A program made the position numbers and the translations under genes. From positions 94,772,697-94,836,696 of the forward strand of contig OX393551.1 in the NCBI GenBank assembly GCA_947650365.1: a DNA stretch of 64,000 bases. Reading direction: 5' to 3'. How positions within the stretch are numbered: position 1 is the first letter of the stretch; each line of letters begins with the position of its first letter. Shown here in pieces: positions 46,246 through 59,090 of this stretch. The notes beneath the pieces are model-generated. The model had not been told where the DNA came from. It searched no databases and was given only the letters and a program-made list of their open reading frames with translations. Source of the DNA: Chamaelirium japonicum (taxonomy: Eukaryota; Streptophyta; Magnoliopsida; Liliales; Melanthiaceae).

Positions 46246-47569
46246 CGTTATCAGCACAAACATGTCGAGTCCAGCCAACCAGTCACAAGAAAACGAAGAA
46301 CGAAACGAAGACAGAAGAGAGAGAAGAAGAGTGAAGAGAACAAAGAGATAAACAAAAAGAGAAGAAAGAAGAAGTCTTGTTCCAGTTCATTGGCCACATG
46401 TATAGGTGTGAAGTAAGAAGGAATCTATATTCCAAAACTCTACTTCTTAATATTTATATGACCCCTTTAGGGTAGGGCACGTTTGACGGCTCTCCCTTTC
46501 TCCCATCTCACAACTAGTTATCAACACGAACATATCAGCCCAGCCCACCAGTCATAAGAAAACGGAGAGAGAAACGAAGACATAAGAGAGAGAAGAGAAC
46601 GGAGAGATAAATGAAGAGAGAAGAAGTCCTACTTCAATCCATTCGCCACGGGTATAGGTGTGAAGTAAGAATGGAGCTAAATTCTAAAACACCACTTCTC
46701 AATAGTTTCATATCAAATTTATTATGATTATCATAGTAATATTAATATAATTTTTTTATTTAAATTATTATTTATTTAATTATTATATAATTTAATAATT
46801 AAGTTTTTAGTAAAATAATTAATTTATTTAATTATTTAATTATCTATTTATTTAAATAATTTTTTTATAATATTTATTTATTATGATTATATTATTATAT
46901 AATTAAATATGGTAACTATTTAATTATTTAAATTTTAAAATAAATAAATAATGATTTTATTATATAATTAATTTATTTTATTATTTAGTTTTTAAAATAA
47001 TATTTTATTTTGAAATAATTAAATAATTAGTTAATTATTTAAATATTTAAAAACTTATTTAGTGAATAAATATATTAAATATATTATTTTGTTAAACAAA
47101 AAAATAATTAAATTAATAAATAATTTCATAGTTAAATAAATAATAATTTAAATAAATTATTATATAATTAAATAATTAAAGAAATATTTTATTAAATTTT
47201 GAAATATTAATTAAACTAAATAAAAAAATTTATTATTTAATTAAATAAAAAAATAAAATAATAATTCAATAATTATTTACTTATTATTTAAATAATTAGT
47301 TAATAAATTTATAAATATCTTAATATTTTTTTAAATTATCAAATAAATATTTTTTTTTTTCATATTTAAATAATAAAAAATTATTTAATTAATTTAATTA
47401 TTTATTTATATAGATAATTAAATATTTATTTAATTATTAATTATTTAACTATTTAATTTATTAAATTAATTGGATAATAGGAATTAAAAAAGGAAGATGA
47501 GACACACCCAAATTTTTTACTTTAAAAATAATTTGCATTTTTCTTTAAAAAAATTTAAAACATTACAAC
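46246..47569 (+). mobile_element. Internal region of the interrupted element
   Basis: PBS and leader (46,246-46,440), then the recurrent TTCTTAATATTTATATGACC junction to a partial LTR and a second PBS/leader (46,510-46,720). An AT core (46,735-47,465) and the conserved 3' segment (47,478-47,569, TAAAAAAGGAAGATGAGACA) follow. With the LTR halves and LTR 47,570-47,737 this was one element into which the CACTA transposon jumped. Confidence 0.7.
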
Positions 47570-47737
47570 TGTTATGAGATCTTTCGATCGGATGGCTATC
47601 TATCGTCAGATCTCTCCCATGGATTAGAGTTTTCTATAGATTGCTTAGTCCCTAAGTAAGCTTACCCTATAAATAATATACGACCCATTTAGGATGGAGC
47701 ATGTTTGACAGCTCTCTTTTTCTCCCATCTCATAACA
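47570..47737 (+). mobile_element. 168-bp LTR, best preserved ends
   Basis: Starts TGTTATGAGAT and ends ATCTCATAACA, a perfect 11-bp inverted pair. It contains the TATA box (CCCTATAAATAATATACGAC) about 100 bp from the start and GGAGCATGTTTGACAGCTCT downstream. A PBS (CGTTATCAGTACGG) follows, so this LTR is the 3' LTR of one element and the 5' LTR of the next. Confidence 0.88.
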
Positions 47738-49387
47738 CGTTATCAGTACGGACATATCGAGCCCAGCCAACCAGTCACAAGAAAACGAAGAAAGAAACAC
47801 AGAGAGAAGAGAACGAAGAGATAAACGATAAGAGAAAAGAGAAGTCCTACTCCAGTCCATTGGCCATGGGTATCGGTGTGAAGTGAGAAGGAATCTAATT
47901 AGGGTGGGGCATATTTGACGGATCTCCTTTCTTTTATCTCACAATACGTTATTAGTACAAACATATCAAGCCCAACCTACCAGTCACAAGAAAACAGAAA
48001 GAGAAACGAAGACAGAAGAGAGAGAAGAAGAGAGAATAGAACAGAGAAATAAACAAAGAAAGAAGAGAGAATATGGAGAGATAAACAAAGAAAGAAGAGA
48101 GAAGAAGTCCTACAGTCAATTGGCCATGGGTATAGGTATGAAGTAAGAAGGAATCTAAATTCCAAAACTCTACAGAAGAAAAAAAAGAAGAGAGGAGAAC
48201 AAAGAGATAAATGAAGAAAGAAGAGAGAAGAAGTCCTGCTCCATCCCATTGGCCACTGTTATAGGTGTAAAGTAAGAAGGAATCTAAATTCCAAAACTTT
48301 ACTTTTGTCTTCGTTTCTTTCTCTATTTTCTTGCGACTGGTTGGCTGGGCTAAACATGTTCATGTTGATAATGTGTTGTGAGATAGGCGAAAGAGATATC
48401 CGTCAAACATGCCCTACCCTAAAGGGGTCGTATAGTATTTATAAGTTAAGATTACTTAGGGCCTAAGCAATCTATGGGAAACCTTACTCCATAGGAGAAG
48501 AGAGAAGAGAATGGAGAGATTTAATTATATTATTGAGAAAGGGAGTTTTGGAATTTAGATTCCTTCTTACTTCACACCTATACCCATGGCAAATGGACTA
48601 AAGCAGGACTTCTTCTTTCTTCTCTATTCGTTTATCTCTCCGTTCTCTTCTCTCTTCTTCTCTCTCTTTTGTTTTTGTTTCTGTCTCCGTTTTCTTGTGA
48701 CTGGTCGGCTAGGCTCGATATATTTGTGCTAATAACGTATAGTGATATGGGATAAAAAGAGAAAAGAAAATGGATACATAAACAAAGAGACAAGAAAGAA
48801 GAAGTCTTGCTTCAGTCCATTGGCCACAGGTATAGGTATGAAGTAAGAAGGAATCTAAATTTCAAAACTCTACTTCTGTCTTTGTTTTTTAGTTCGTTTT
48901 CTTGCTACTGGTCGGCTGGGCTCGATATATTCGTACTGATAACGTGTTATGAGATGGAAGAAAGATGGAGCCATCAAACATGCCCGAACCTAAAGGGTTT
49001 GTATATTATTTATAGTGTAAGCTTACTTAAGGCCTAATCAATCTATAGGAAACCCTAATCTATATGAGAAAAGAGAAGAGAACAGAGAGATTTAATTATA
49101 AATATTAAAAAGTGGAGTTTTGGAATTTAGATTCTTTTTTACTTTACATTTATACCCTTGGCCAATGGACTGGAGTAGGACTTCTCTTCTCTCTTTGTTT
49201 ATCTCTCCGTTCTCTTATGTCTTCTTCTCTCTCTTCTATCTTCATTTTTCTCTCCGTCAAATATGCCGTACCCTAAAGGGGTTGTATATTATTTATAAGG
49301 TAAGCTTACTTAGGGCCTAAGCAATCAATGGGAAACCCTAATCTATAGGAGAGATCCAACGGTGGACAGCCATCCAATCGAATGATT
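47738..49387. mobile_element. Mosaic of plus and minus leader/LTR fragments
   Basis: Plus-oriented PBS copies at 47,738 and about 47,942; minus-oriented ones ending near 48,380, 48,740 and 48,950. Inverted junctions CCAAAACTTTACTTTTGTCT (48,291) and TCAAAACTCTACTTCTGTCT (48,862) join a plus leader end to a minus leader middle. No genes. Confidence 0.6.
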
Positions 49388-50166
49388 GGTCGGCCCTAAT
49401 TAGGTATTAAATAATTAATTAGTTATTTTAATTTAATTATTTTACTTTATACCTGTACCTGTGGCCAATGGACTGGAGTAGGACTTCTTCTCTCTTATAT
49501 TTTTGTTTATCTCTCTGTTCTCTTCTTTCTTCTTCTCTCTCTTTTGTCTTTGTTTCTTTCTTTGTTTTTTTTGTGACTGGTTGGCCGGGCTCGATATATT
49601 CGTATTGATAATGAATTGTGAGATGGGAGAAAGAAAGAGCCGACAAATATGCGCCACCTTAAAATGGTCGTATATTATTTATAGGGTAAGCTTACTTTGG
49701 TCCTAAGCAATCTATGGGAAACCTAAATCCATGGGAGAGATACGACGGTAGATAGCCATTCGATCAAACGACTAGTCAGCCCGAATTAGTTATTAAATAA
49801 TTAATTAGTTATTTTAATTTAATTATTTTATTTCACACCAATACCCTTGGCCAATGGACTGGAGTATGACTTCCTCTTTTTAATATCTTTGTTTATCTCT
49901 CCGTTCCCTACTCTCTTCTTCTCTCTCTTCTGTCCTTGTTTCTCTCTTTGTTTTCTTATAATTAGTCGGCTGGGCTCGATATATTCCTGTTGATAATATT
50001 TTGTGAGATAGAAGAAAAAGAGAGTCGTCAAACATGCCCCACCCTAAAGGGGTCGTATATTATTTATAGTGTAAGTTTACTTAGGGCCTAAGCAATCTAT
50101 GGGAAACCCTAATCTATGGGGGAGATTTGACGGTAGACAGCCATATGATCGAACGATCTCATAACA
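49388..50166 (-). repeat. Two tandem units of a 386-bp deletion derivative
   Basis: Each unit has the AT spacer (GGTCGGCCCTAATTAGGTAT at 49,388; AGTCAGCCCGAATTAGTTAT at 49,774), a minus-oriented leader, a PBS and an LTR. The second unit ends in a full LTR, 49,999-50,166. The AT core of the parent element is reduced to about 60 bp. Confidence 0.7.
49999..50166 (-). mobile_element. 168-bp LTR
   Basis: Left edge TTTTGTGAGATAGAAG beside a diverged PBS; right edge ACGATCTCATAACA. It holds CCCCACCCTAAAGGGGTCGT and AACCCTAATCTATGGG. The length is again exactly 168 bp. Confidence 0.82.
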
Positions 50167-51650
50167 GTTATAATATTTTAAATTTATAACTATTTTAATT
50201 AATATTTATACGACCACTTTAGAGTGGGCCATGTTTGATGGCTCTTTGTTTCTCCCATCTCACAACATGTTATCAGCACGAACATATCGAGCCCAGCTGA
50301 CCAGTCAAAAACAAACAGAAAGAGAAACAAATACAAAAGGGAGAAAAGAGGAGAGAAGAGAACGGATAGATAAATGAAGAGAGAAAAGAAAAGAAGTCCT
50401 GCTCTAGTCCAATGGCCACGGGTATATGTACGAAGTAAGAAGGAAACTAAATTCCAAAACTTAACTTTTCTCTTCGTTTCTCTCACTGTTTTCTTGTGAC
50501 TGGTTAGCTGGGCTCGACATGTTCATGCTGATAATGTGTTGTGAGATGGGAGAAAGGGAGAGCCATCAAATGTGCCCCACCTTAAGGGGGTCGTATGTTA
50601 TTTATAGGGTAAGTTTACTTAGGGCCTAAGCAATCTATGGGAAACCCTAATCTATGGGTGAGAAGAAAAGAGAATTGAGTTATTTAATTATATTATTGAG
50701 AAATAGAATTTTGGAATTTAGATTCCTTCTTACTTCACACCTATACCCGTGGCAAATAGACTGGAGTAGGACTTCTTCTCTCTTCTCTCTTCGTTTATCT
50801 CTCTGTTCTTTTCTCTTTTCTTCTCTCTTCTCACAACACATTATCAGCATGAACATGTTGAGCCCAACCGACTAGTCACAATAAAACAAAGAAAGAAACG
50901 AAAACAGAAAAAAGAGAGAGAAGAGAACGGAGAGATAAATGAAGAGAGAAGAGAGAAGAAGCCCTACTCCAGTCCATTGGCCATTGGTATAGGTGTGAAG
51001 TAAGAATAAATCTAAATTCCAAAACTCCACTTCTCAATATTATCATCTCAACGTTATTATGATAATCATATTAATATTACTATAATTTCTTTAATTAAAT
51101 TAATTATTTATTTAATTAGTAATAAATTAAATAATTTAATAATTAATTTTTTAGTAAATATTTAAATTAAGTAACTATTTTATTATTTATATTATTAAAT
51201 AAAAAATTAATTATTTAATTATTTATTTTATTTTATTTTATTAGTTTTTTATTTAATTATTATTTTAGTTTTAATTAAAAAAAATAATTAATAAATTATT
51301 TAAATATTTAAAAACTTATTTACTGAAGATATATATAAAATAGTTCATTTACTTAAACAAAAATATAATTTAATTAAATTTTTTTTATTTATAATCATAA
51401 TAATGTTGAGATGACTTAAATAACTAATTAGTTAATAAATTGAATAAATATTTAAATAAATAAATAAATAAATAATAATTATCATAAAAATGTTATTATA
51501 ATTTTAATAATTTAATAATTAAGTTTTTAGTAAAATAATTAATTAATTTAATTATTTAATTAACTGGTTATTTAATTAAATTTATTATTTTATTTATTTA
51601 TTATTATTATATTATTAAATAATTAAATTAGTTAACTATTTAATTGTTTA
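50167..51650. mobile_element. Mosaic followed by AT cores
   Basis: Plus PBS copies near 50,262 and 50,826 and a minus copy ending near 50,540. From 51,010 the leader end passes through the CAATATTATCATCTCAACGT block into A/T DNA (51,050-51,650), with a second, inverted piece of the same block at 51,395-51,415. No genes. Confidence 0.55.
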
Positions 51651-51810
51651 ACCGTCAAACGTGCCCCACCCTAAAGGGATTATATATTATTTATTGGGCA
51701 ACCTTACTTAGGACTTAAGCAATCTATAAGAAACCCTAATCTATGGGAGAGATCCGCTGGTAGATAAAATCCGACAGTGGACAGCTATCCGATCGAACGA
51801 TCTTATAACA
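51651..51810 (-). mobile_element. LTR fragment with internal duplication
   Basis: Runs from ACCGTCAAACGTGCCCCACC to GATCTTATAACA. The segment GATCCGCTGGTAGATAAAATCCGACAGTGG repeats the AGATCCGACNGTGG block, so a short tandem duplication is present. The first bases of this end are missing. Confidence 0.7.
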
Positions 51811-54800
51811 ATTGTAATGTTTTATAATTAAATATTTAAATAATAACATTGAGATGATACTATTTAAATATTTAATAAAACAATATACTTTATAATATTT
51901 AAAGAAATATTAATTAAAATAAATAAAATAAATAAGCAATCCCATCTCACAAAACGTTATCAGCACGAACATACGAGCCCAACAGACCAGTCTCAAGAAA
52001 ACGAAGAGAGAAACAAAGATATAAGTGGAGTTTTGGAATTTAGATTTCTTCTTACTTCATAACTATACCCGTGGCCAATGGACTGGAGCATAACTTCTTC
52101 TCTCTTCGTTTATCTCTCCGTTATCTTCTTTCTTCTTCTGTCTTCGTTTCTCTCTCCCTTTTTTGTGATTGGTCGGCAGGGCTCGATATGTTCGTGCTGA
52201 TAACATGTTGTGAGATGGGAGAAAAAGAGAGCCATCAAATTAAATAATAAATAGTTAAGAAGAGAGAAGAAGAAAGAAGAGAACGGAGAGATAAATGAAG
52301 AGAGAACAGAGAACAGAGAAGGAGTCCTCCTCCAGTCCCATAGATTATTTAATAAGTTAGAAGTTGAGTTCTTCTCTCAATAGTTTCAATCTCTTCGATT
52401 TTCTATATTATTTATAGGGTAAGCTTACTTAGGGCCTAAGCAATCTATGGGAAACCCTAATCCATGGGAGAAGAGAGAAGAGAACAGAGAGGTTTAATTA
52501 TATTTTTGAGAACTAGCATTTTGGAATTTAGAATCCTTCTAACTTCACACCTATACCCGTGGCCAACGTACTGGAGTAGGACTTCTTCTCTCTTCTCTCT
52601 TCATTTATCTCCCCGTTCTATTCTCTTTTCTTCTTTCTCTTATGTCTTCGTTTCTCTCTCCATTTCCTTATGACTAGTGGGCTGGGCTCGACTTGTTTGT
52701 GCTGATAACGTGTTGTAAGATGGAAGAAAGGGAGAACCGTTAAACGTGCCCCACCCTAAAGGGGTCGTATAAATATTAAGAAGTTGAGTTTTGGAATTTA
52801 CATTCCTTCTTACTTCACACCTATACCCGTGGCTAATGGACTGGAGCAGGACTTCATTTCTCTTCTCTCATCGTTTATCTCTTCGTTCTCTTCTTATTTC
52901 TTCTTCTCTCTCTTCTGTCTTTGTTTCTATCCATTTTCTTATGACTGGTCGGCTGGGCTTGACATATTTGTGCTGATAACATGTTGTGAGATGGGAGAAA
53001 GAAAGAGCTGTCAAATATTCCCCACCCTAATAGGATTGTATAAAATTTATTAATATTTAAATAATTATTTAACTATATTAATATATTGAGAGCAGAACTT
53101 CTTCTCTCTTTATTCACTCTCTTCTATCTTTGGTTAATTAGAGAGAAGAAGTCATGCACCAGTCCGTTGTTTTATAATTAATTAAAATAAAATAAATAAG
53201 CAATCTCTCATCTTACAACCCATGGCCAATGGACTGGAGCAAGACTTCTTCTCTCTTCTTTTAAATATTTAATTAAATCTCCCCGTTCTCTTCTCTCTTC
53301 TCCCATAGATTAGGGTTTCCCATAGATTGCTTAAGCCCTATATAAGCTTACCCTATAAATAATATACGACCTCTTTATGGTGGGACACGTTTGATGGCTC
53401 ACTCTTTCTCCAATCTCATAACACGTTATCAGCACGAACATGTCGAGCCCAACTGACCCGTCACAAGAAAACAGAGAGAGAAACAAAGACAGAAGAGAGA
53501 GAAGATGAGAGAAGAGAACAGAGAGATAAATGAAGATAGAATAGAGAAGAAGTCCTGCTCCAGTCCATTACCATCCGATCGAATGATCTTATAATAGTTG
53601 TAATGGATTAGGGTATCCTATAGATTGCTTAGGCCCTAAATAAGCTTAACCTATTAATAATATACGACCCCTTTAGGGTGGGGCACGGTTGACGACTCTC
53701 TCTTTCTCTCATCTCACAACACGTTATCAGCACGGACATGTCGAGCCATAGAAGAAAAAGAAGATAACGGAGAGATAAACAAAGATAGAAGAGAGAAAAA
53801 TTCCTGCTGCAGTTCATTGCCATCTAATCGAACGATCTCATAATAGTTGTAATGGATTAGGGTTTCCCATAGATTTCTTAGGCCCTAAGTAAGATCACCA
53901 ATAAATAATATACGACCCCTTTAGGGTGGGACACGTTTGACGATTCTCTCTTTCTCCCATCTCATAATACATTATCAGTACGAACATATCGAGCCCAGCT
54001 AACCAGTCGTAAGAAAACGGAGAGAGAAACGAAGACAAAAGAGAGAGAAGAAGAGAGAAGAGAACGAAGAGATAAACAAAGATAGACGAGAGAAGAAGTC
54101 CTATTCCAGTCTATTTGCCATGGATATAGGTGTGAAGTAAGATAGAATCTAAATTCCAAAACTTCACTTCTCAATAATATAATTAAATCTCTCCATTCTC
54201 TTCTCTCTTCTCTCATAGATTAGGGTTTGTTATAAATTGCTTAGGCTCTAAGTAACTTACCCTATAAATAATATATGACCCATTTAGGGAGGGGCACGTT
54301 TGATGGCTCTCTCTTTCTCCCATCTCACAACACGTTATCAGCACGAACATGTCAAGTCCAGCCGACCAATTACAAGAAAACGGAGGGAGAAACGAAGACA
54401 GAGAAGAAGGAAAAAGAGAGAAGAGAACGGATAAATAAATGAAGATAGAAAAGAGATGAAGTCCTGCTCCAGTCTATGGTCACAGGTATAGGTATAAAGT
54501 AAGAAGGAATATAAATTCCAAAACTCTACTTCTCAATAATATAATTAAATCTCACCATTCTCTTCTCTCTTCTCCCATGGATTAGGGTTTCCCATAGATT
54601 GCTTAGACCCTAAATAAGCTTACCCTATAAATAATATACGACGTCTTTAGTATGGGGAACGTTTGACGGCTCTCTCTTTCTCCCATCTCACAATCATTAT
54701 CAGCACGAACATGTCGAACCCAGTCGACCAGTCGTAATAATACGGAGAGAGAAACAAAGATAGAAGTGGAGTTTTGGAATTTATTTTACTAGTAGGCTGG

Positions 54801-55910
54801 GCTCGACATGTTCGTACCGATAACGTGTCGTGAGATGGGAGAAAAAGAGAGCCGTCAAACATGCCCTACCATAAAGGGGTCGTATATTATTTATAGGGTA
54901 AACTTACTTAGGACCTAAGCAATCTATGTGAAACCCTAATCAATGGGAGAAGAGAGAAGAGAACAGAAAGATTTAATTATATTATTGAGAAGTAGTGTTT
55001 TGGAATTTAGATTTCTTCTTACTTCATACATGTACCTGTGGTGAATGGACTGAAGCACTTCACACCTATACCCATGGCCAATGGACTGGAGCAGGACTTT
55101 TTTCTCTTCTCTTTTTATTTATCTCTTCGTTCTCTTCTCTCCTCTTCTTTCTCTCCTGTCTTCGTTTCTCTCTCTGTTTTCTTGTGACTGGTCGGTTGGG
55201 CTCGATATGTTCATGCTGATAACGTGTTATGAGATAGGAGAAAGGGAGAGCCATTAAACATGCCCCATGCTAAAGGGGTCCTATATTATTTATAGGGTAA
55301 GCTTACGTAGGGCCTAAGCATTCTATAGGAAACCCTAATCCCTGGGAGAAGGGAGAAGAGAACGGAGAGATTTAAATATATTATTAAAAAGTAGAGTTTT
55401 GGAATTTAGATTTTTTCTGACTTCACACCTATACCTATGGCCAATGCACTAAAGCAGGACTTATTCTCTTTTCGTTTATCTCTTCTTCTCAATCTTCTGT
55501 CTTCGTTTCTTTCGCCATTTTCTTACAACGTGTTGGCTGGGCTCGACATATTCGTGCTGATAACTTGTTGTGAGATGCGAGAAAGAGAGAGCCATAAAAC
55601 ATGCCCCACCCTAAAGGGTTCATATATTATTTATATGGTAAGCTTACTTAGGGTCTAAGTAATCTATGGGAAACCCTAATCTATTAAATAAGAAAGAGAA
55701 ACGAAGATTGAAGAGAGAGAAGTAAACGAAGAGAGAAACGAAGACAGAAGAGGGAAGACGTCTTCTTTCTTTATTTATCTCTCTATTCTCTTCTCTCTCT
55801 TCTATCTTCGTTTATCTCTCTGTTCTCTTCTCTTTTCTGTCTTCGTTTCTCTTTCTGTTTTCTTGTGCTTGGTCAGCTGGGCTCGACAAATTCGTGTTGA
55901 TAATTATAAA
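51811..55910. mobile_element. Dense mosaic of leaders and partial LTRs
   Basis: Plus-oriented PBS copies start near 51,950, 53,428, 53,718, 53,967, 54,330 and 54,690. Minus-oriented ones end near 52,212, 52,716, 52,985, 54,830, 55,230 and 55,570. Between 53,300 and 54,620 four plus units follow head to tail at about 250-380 bp spacing, most of them with an AATAATATAATTAAATCTC join between leader and truncated LTR. No coding sequence recognised. Confidence 0.6.
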
Positions 55911-56410
55911 AACTCTACTTCTCAATAATTTTAAATAATATTTTATAATTTATAAAATAAATTTTTAATTATTTAAATACATAATAATATATTTAAATTA
56001 TTATTTATTTAACTATTAAATTATTTAATAAATATATTATTTATTTTTTTAAATAAATAATCTATTTAATATATTTCATCACTAAATAAGTTTTTAAATA
56101 TTTAAATAATTGACTAATTATTTAATTATTTAAAAATAAACTAATAATTAAAGAAATAACTAATAAAATAAATTAAATTATTATTTCTTTATTTCATTAT
56201 TTAAATAATTAAATAGTTACCTAATTTTATTATTATATAATATAATAATAATAAATAAATAAATAAATAAATTTAATTTAATAACTAGATAATTAAATAA
56301 TTAAATAAATTAATTATCATACTAAAAACTTAATTATTAAATTATTTAAATTATTTATTAATGAAATAAATAATTAATTTAATTAAAAAAATTATAGCAA
56401 ATTACTATGA
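55911..56410 (-). mobile_element. AT core
   Basis: A/T DNA homologous to other cores (landmarks AATAATCTATTTAATATATT, TTTAAATATTTAAATAATTG). It ends in ATTACTATGATAATCATAAT AACGTTAAGATGA, the minus-oriented boundary with the leader. No genes. Confidence 0.6.
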
Positions 56411-57404
56411 TAATCATAATAACGTTAAGATGAACTTTTGCTATGGCAAACCCTAATCCATTAAAGAAAAGAGAAGAGAACAGGGAGATTTAATTATATT
56501 ATTAAGAAGTGTTGTTTTGGAATTTAGATTCTTTCTTACTTCACACCTATACCCATGACAATGGACTGGAGCTGAACTTTTTCTCTCTTCTCTCTTCGTT
56601 TATATCTCTGTTTTCTTTTTTCTTCTTCTTTCTCTTCTGTCTTTATTTCTCTTTCCATTTTCTTGTGACTGGTCGGCTGGGCTCGATATGTTCGTGCTGC
56701 TAACGTATTATGAGATAGGAGAAAGAGAGAGCCGTCAAATATGCCCCACCCTAAAGGGTTTGTATAAATATTGAGAAGTAGAGTTTTGGAATTTAAATTC
56801 CTTCTTACTTTACACCTATACCCATAGCCAATGGACTAGAGTAGGACTTTTTCCCTCTTCTCTCTTCGTTTATCTCTTTGTTTTCTTCTCTTTTCTTCTC
56901 TCTTGTCTGTCTTTGTTTCTTTCTCTGTTTTCTTATTATTGGTCGGATGGGCTCGATATATTCATGCTGATAACATGTTGTGAGAAGAGAGAAGAAGTCC
57001 TACTCCAGTCCATTGGCCACGGGTATAGGTGTGAAGTAAGAAGGAATCTAAATTCCAAAACTCTGCTTCTTAATATTTATACGACCCTTTAGGGTGGGGC
57101 ACATTTGACATCTTTCTATTTCTCCCATCTCACAACATGTTATCAGCATGAATATATAGACCCAGCCGACTAGTCATAAGAAAACGGAGAGAGAAACAAA
57201 GACAGAAGAGAGAGAAGAAGAGAGAAGAGAATATAAAGATAAACGAATAGAGAAGAGAGAAGAAGTCCTGCTCTAATCCATTGGCCACGGGTATAGGCGT
57301 GAAGTATGAAGAAATTTAAATTTCAAAACTCCATTTCTCAATAATATAATTAAATCTCTCCATTCTCTTCTCTCTTCTCCCTTGGATTAGGACTTGTTCT
57401 CTCT
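56411..57404. mobile_element. Mosaic of two minus leaders and one plus leader
   Basis: Minus-oriented PBS copies end near 56,710 and 56,980. At 56,980 an inverted junction (GTTGTGAGAAGAGAGAAGAAG) changes to plus orientation, with a PBS near 57,132. No genes. Confidence 0.55.
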
Positions 57405-57780
57405 TCAATCTGAATAATTATTTAATTAGTTTACTTTATATTATTAATATTAAAAAAATAATTAAATAACTAGATAATTAAATAATTAAATTAATTAATT
57501 ATTTTACTAAAAAATTAATTATTAAATAATTAAATAATTTAAATGAAGACAAGAGAGAGAGAAGAGAGAAAAAGTCTTATTCTAGTCCATTCGCCATGGG
57601 TATAGGTATAAAGTAAGAAGGAATCTAAATTACAAAATTCCACTTCTCAATAGTATCATCTTAATATTATTATGATTATCATAGTAAATTCTTTTCTCTC
57701 TTGGTTTTAATTAAATGATTAATTTACATGAAAAAATTATAGTAACAAACTCTACTTAATTATCATAGTAGTAAAATATA
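57405..57780. repeat. Third copy of the short-core/foldback block
   Basis: Matches 15,395-15,730 and 22,388-22,720: TTTAATTAGTTTACTTTATA, an A/T stretch, the leader end, GTATCATCTTAATATTATTA and TTTTAATTAAATGATTAATT. The right arm is lost after ATTATAGTAACA. Confidence 0.7.
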
Positions 57781-57953
57781 TAAAGATAAGAGAAGATAAT
57801 TAAATATTTATTTAATTTTTTAAATATTTAATTTATTAAACTAATTAAATTAATTAAATAATAGGAAGTAAAAAAGGAAGATAAAGTATACCCGTATTTT
57901 TTGCTTTAAAAATAATTTATATTTTTCTTTTAAAAAATTAAAAACATTACAAC
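57781..57953 (+). mobile_element. AT core end and conserved 3' segment
   Basis: TAGGAAGTAAAAAAGGAAGA at 57,863 begins the segment that precedes LTRs. It ends AAAACATTACAAC at 57,953, directly before the LTR. Confidence 0.7.
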
Positions 57954-58121
57954 TGTTATGAGATTATTCGATCGAATGGCTATCCACCGTTGGATCTCTC
58001 CCATGGATTAGGAATTTCCATAGATTGCTTAGGCCCTAAATAAGCTTAGCCTATAAATAATATATGACCTATTTAGGGTGGGGCACGTTTGACAGCTCTC
58101 TCTTTCTTCTATCTCACAACA
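57954..58121 (+). mobile_element. 168-bp LTR
   Basis: Starts TGTTATGAGAT, ends ATCTCACAACA and is followed by the PBS CGTTATTAGCACGA. Contains GGCCCTAAATAAGC, CCTATAAATAATATATGACC and TTAGGGTGGGGCACG. Same length as the other full LTRs. Confidence 0.87.
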
Positions 58122-59090
58122 CGTTATTAGCACGAACATGTCGAGCTCAGCCGACCAGTCGTAAGAAAACAGAGAGAGAAATGAAGATAGAAGAGAGAAA
58201 AGAAGAAAGAAGAGAACATAAAGATAAATGAAGATAGAAGAGAGAAGAAATCCTATATTAGTCCATTGGCCATTGGTATAAATGTGAAGTAAGAAGGAAT
58301 CTAAATTCCAAAATTTCACTTTTCAATAGTATCATCTTAACATTTTATGATTATCATAGTAATATTACTATAAATTTTTTAATTAAATTAATAATTTATT
58401 TAATTATTAAATAATTTAAATAAATTAATAATTAAGTTTTTAGTAAAATAATAAATTTATTTAATTATGTAATTATCTAGGTATTTAATTAAGTTTATTA
58501 TTTTATTTATTTATTAATAAATTATTAAATTAGGTCATTATTTAATTATTTAAATTATTAAATAAGGAAATAATGATTTAATTATATAATTAATTTATTA
58601 GTTTATTTTATTAGTTATTTCTTAAATTATTATATTATTTTTAATTAATTAAATAATTAGTTAATTATTTAAATATATTAAAATTTATTTATAGAAGAAA
58701 TATATTAAATAAATTATTTACTTAAACAAATAAATTATTTAATTATTAAAAGATTTTATAGAGTAATAAATAATAATTAAAATAAATTATTATGTAATTA
58801 AATAAATAAAAATTATTTTATTAAATTATGAAATTTTAATTAAAATAAATAAAAAAATTAATTATTTAATTAATTAATAAAATAAAATAATAATTCAATA
58901 ACTATTTACTTATTATTTAAATAATTAGTTAATTATTTGAATATATAAATAATAAAATATTAATTTAAATAACTTAATATTTTCTTAAATAATTAAATAA
59001 ATATTTATTTATTTTAATATTTAAATAATATAGAATAAATTAAAATAATTTAATTTTAATAAATATAATAAATAAACATTGAGAAGTAGA
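58122..59090 (+). mobile_element. PBS, leader and AT core following the LTR
   Basis: An orderly plus-oriented copy: PBS 58,122-58,135, leader to about 58,318, boundary block AATAGTATCATCTTAACATT, then a long A/T core to about 59,080. It is broken off by fragments of leader end (GAGAAGTAGAGTTTTAGAAT). The 3' segment and 3' LTR are missing. Confidence 0.65.
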
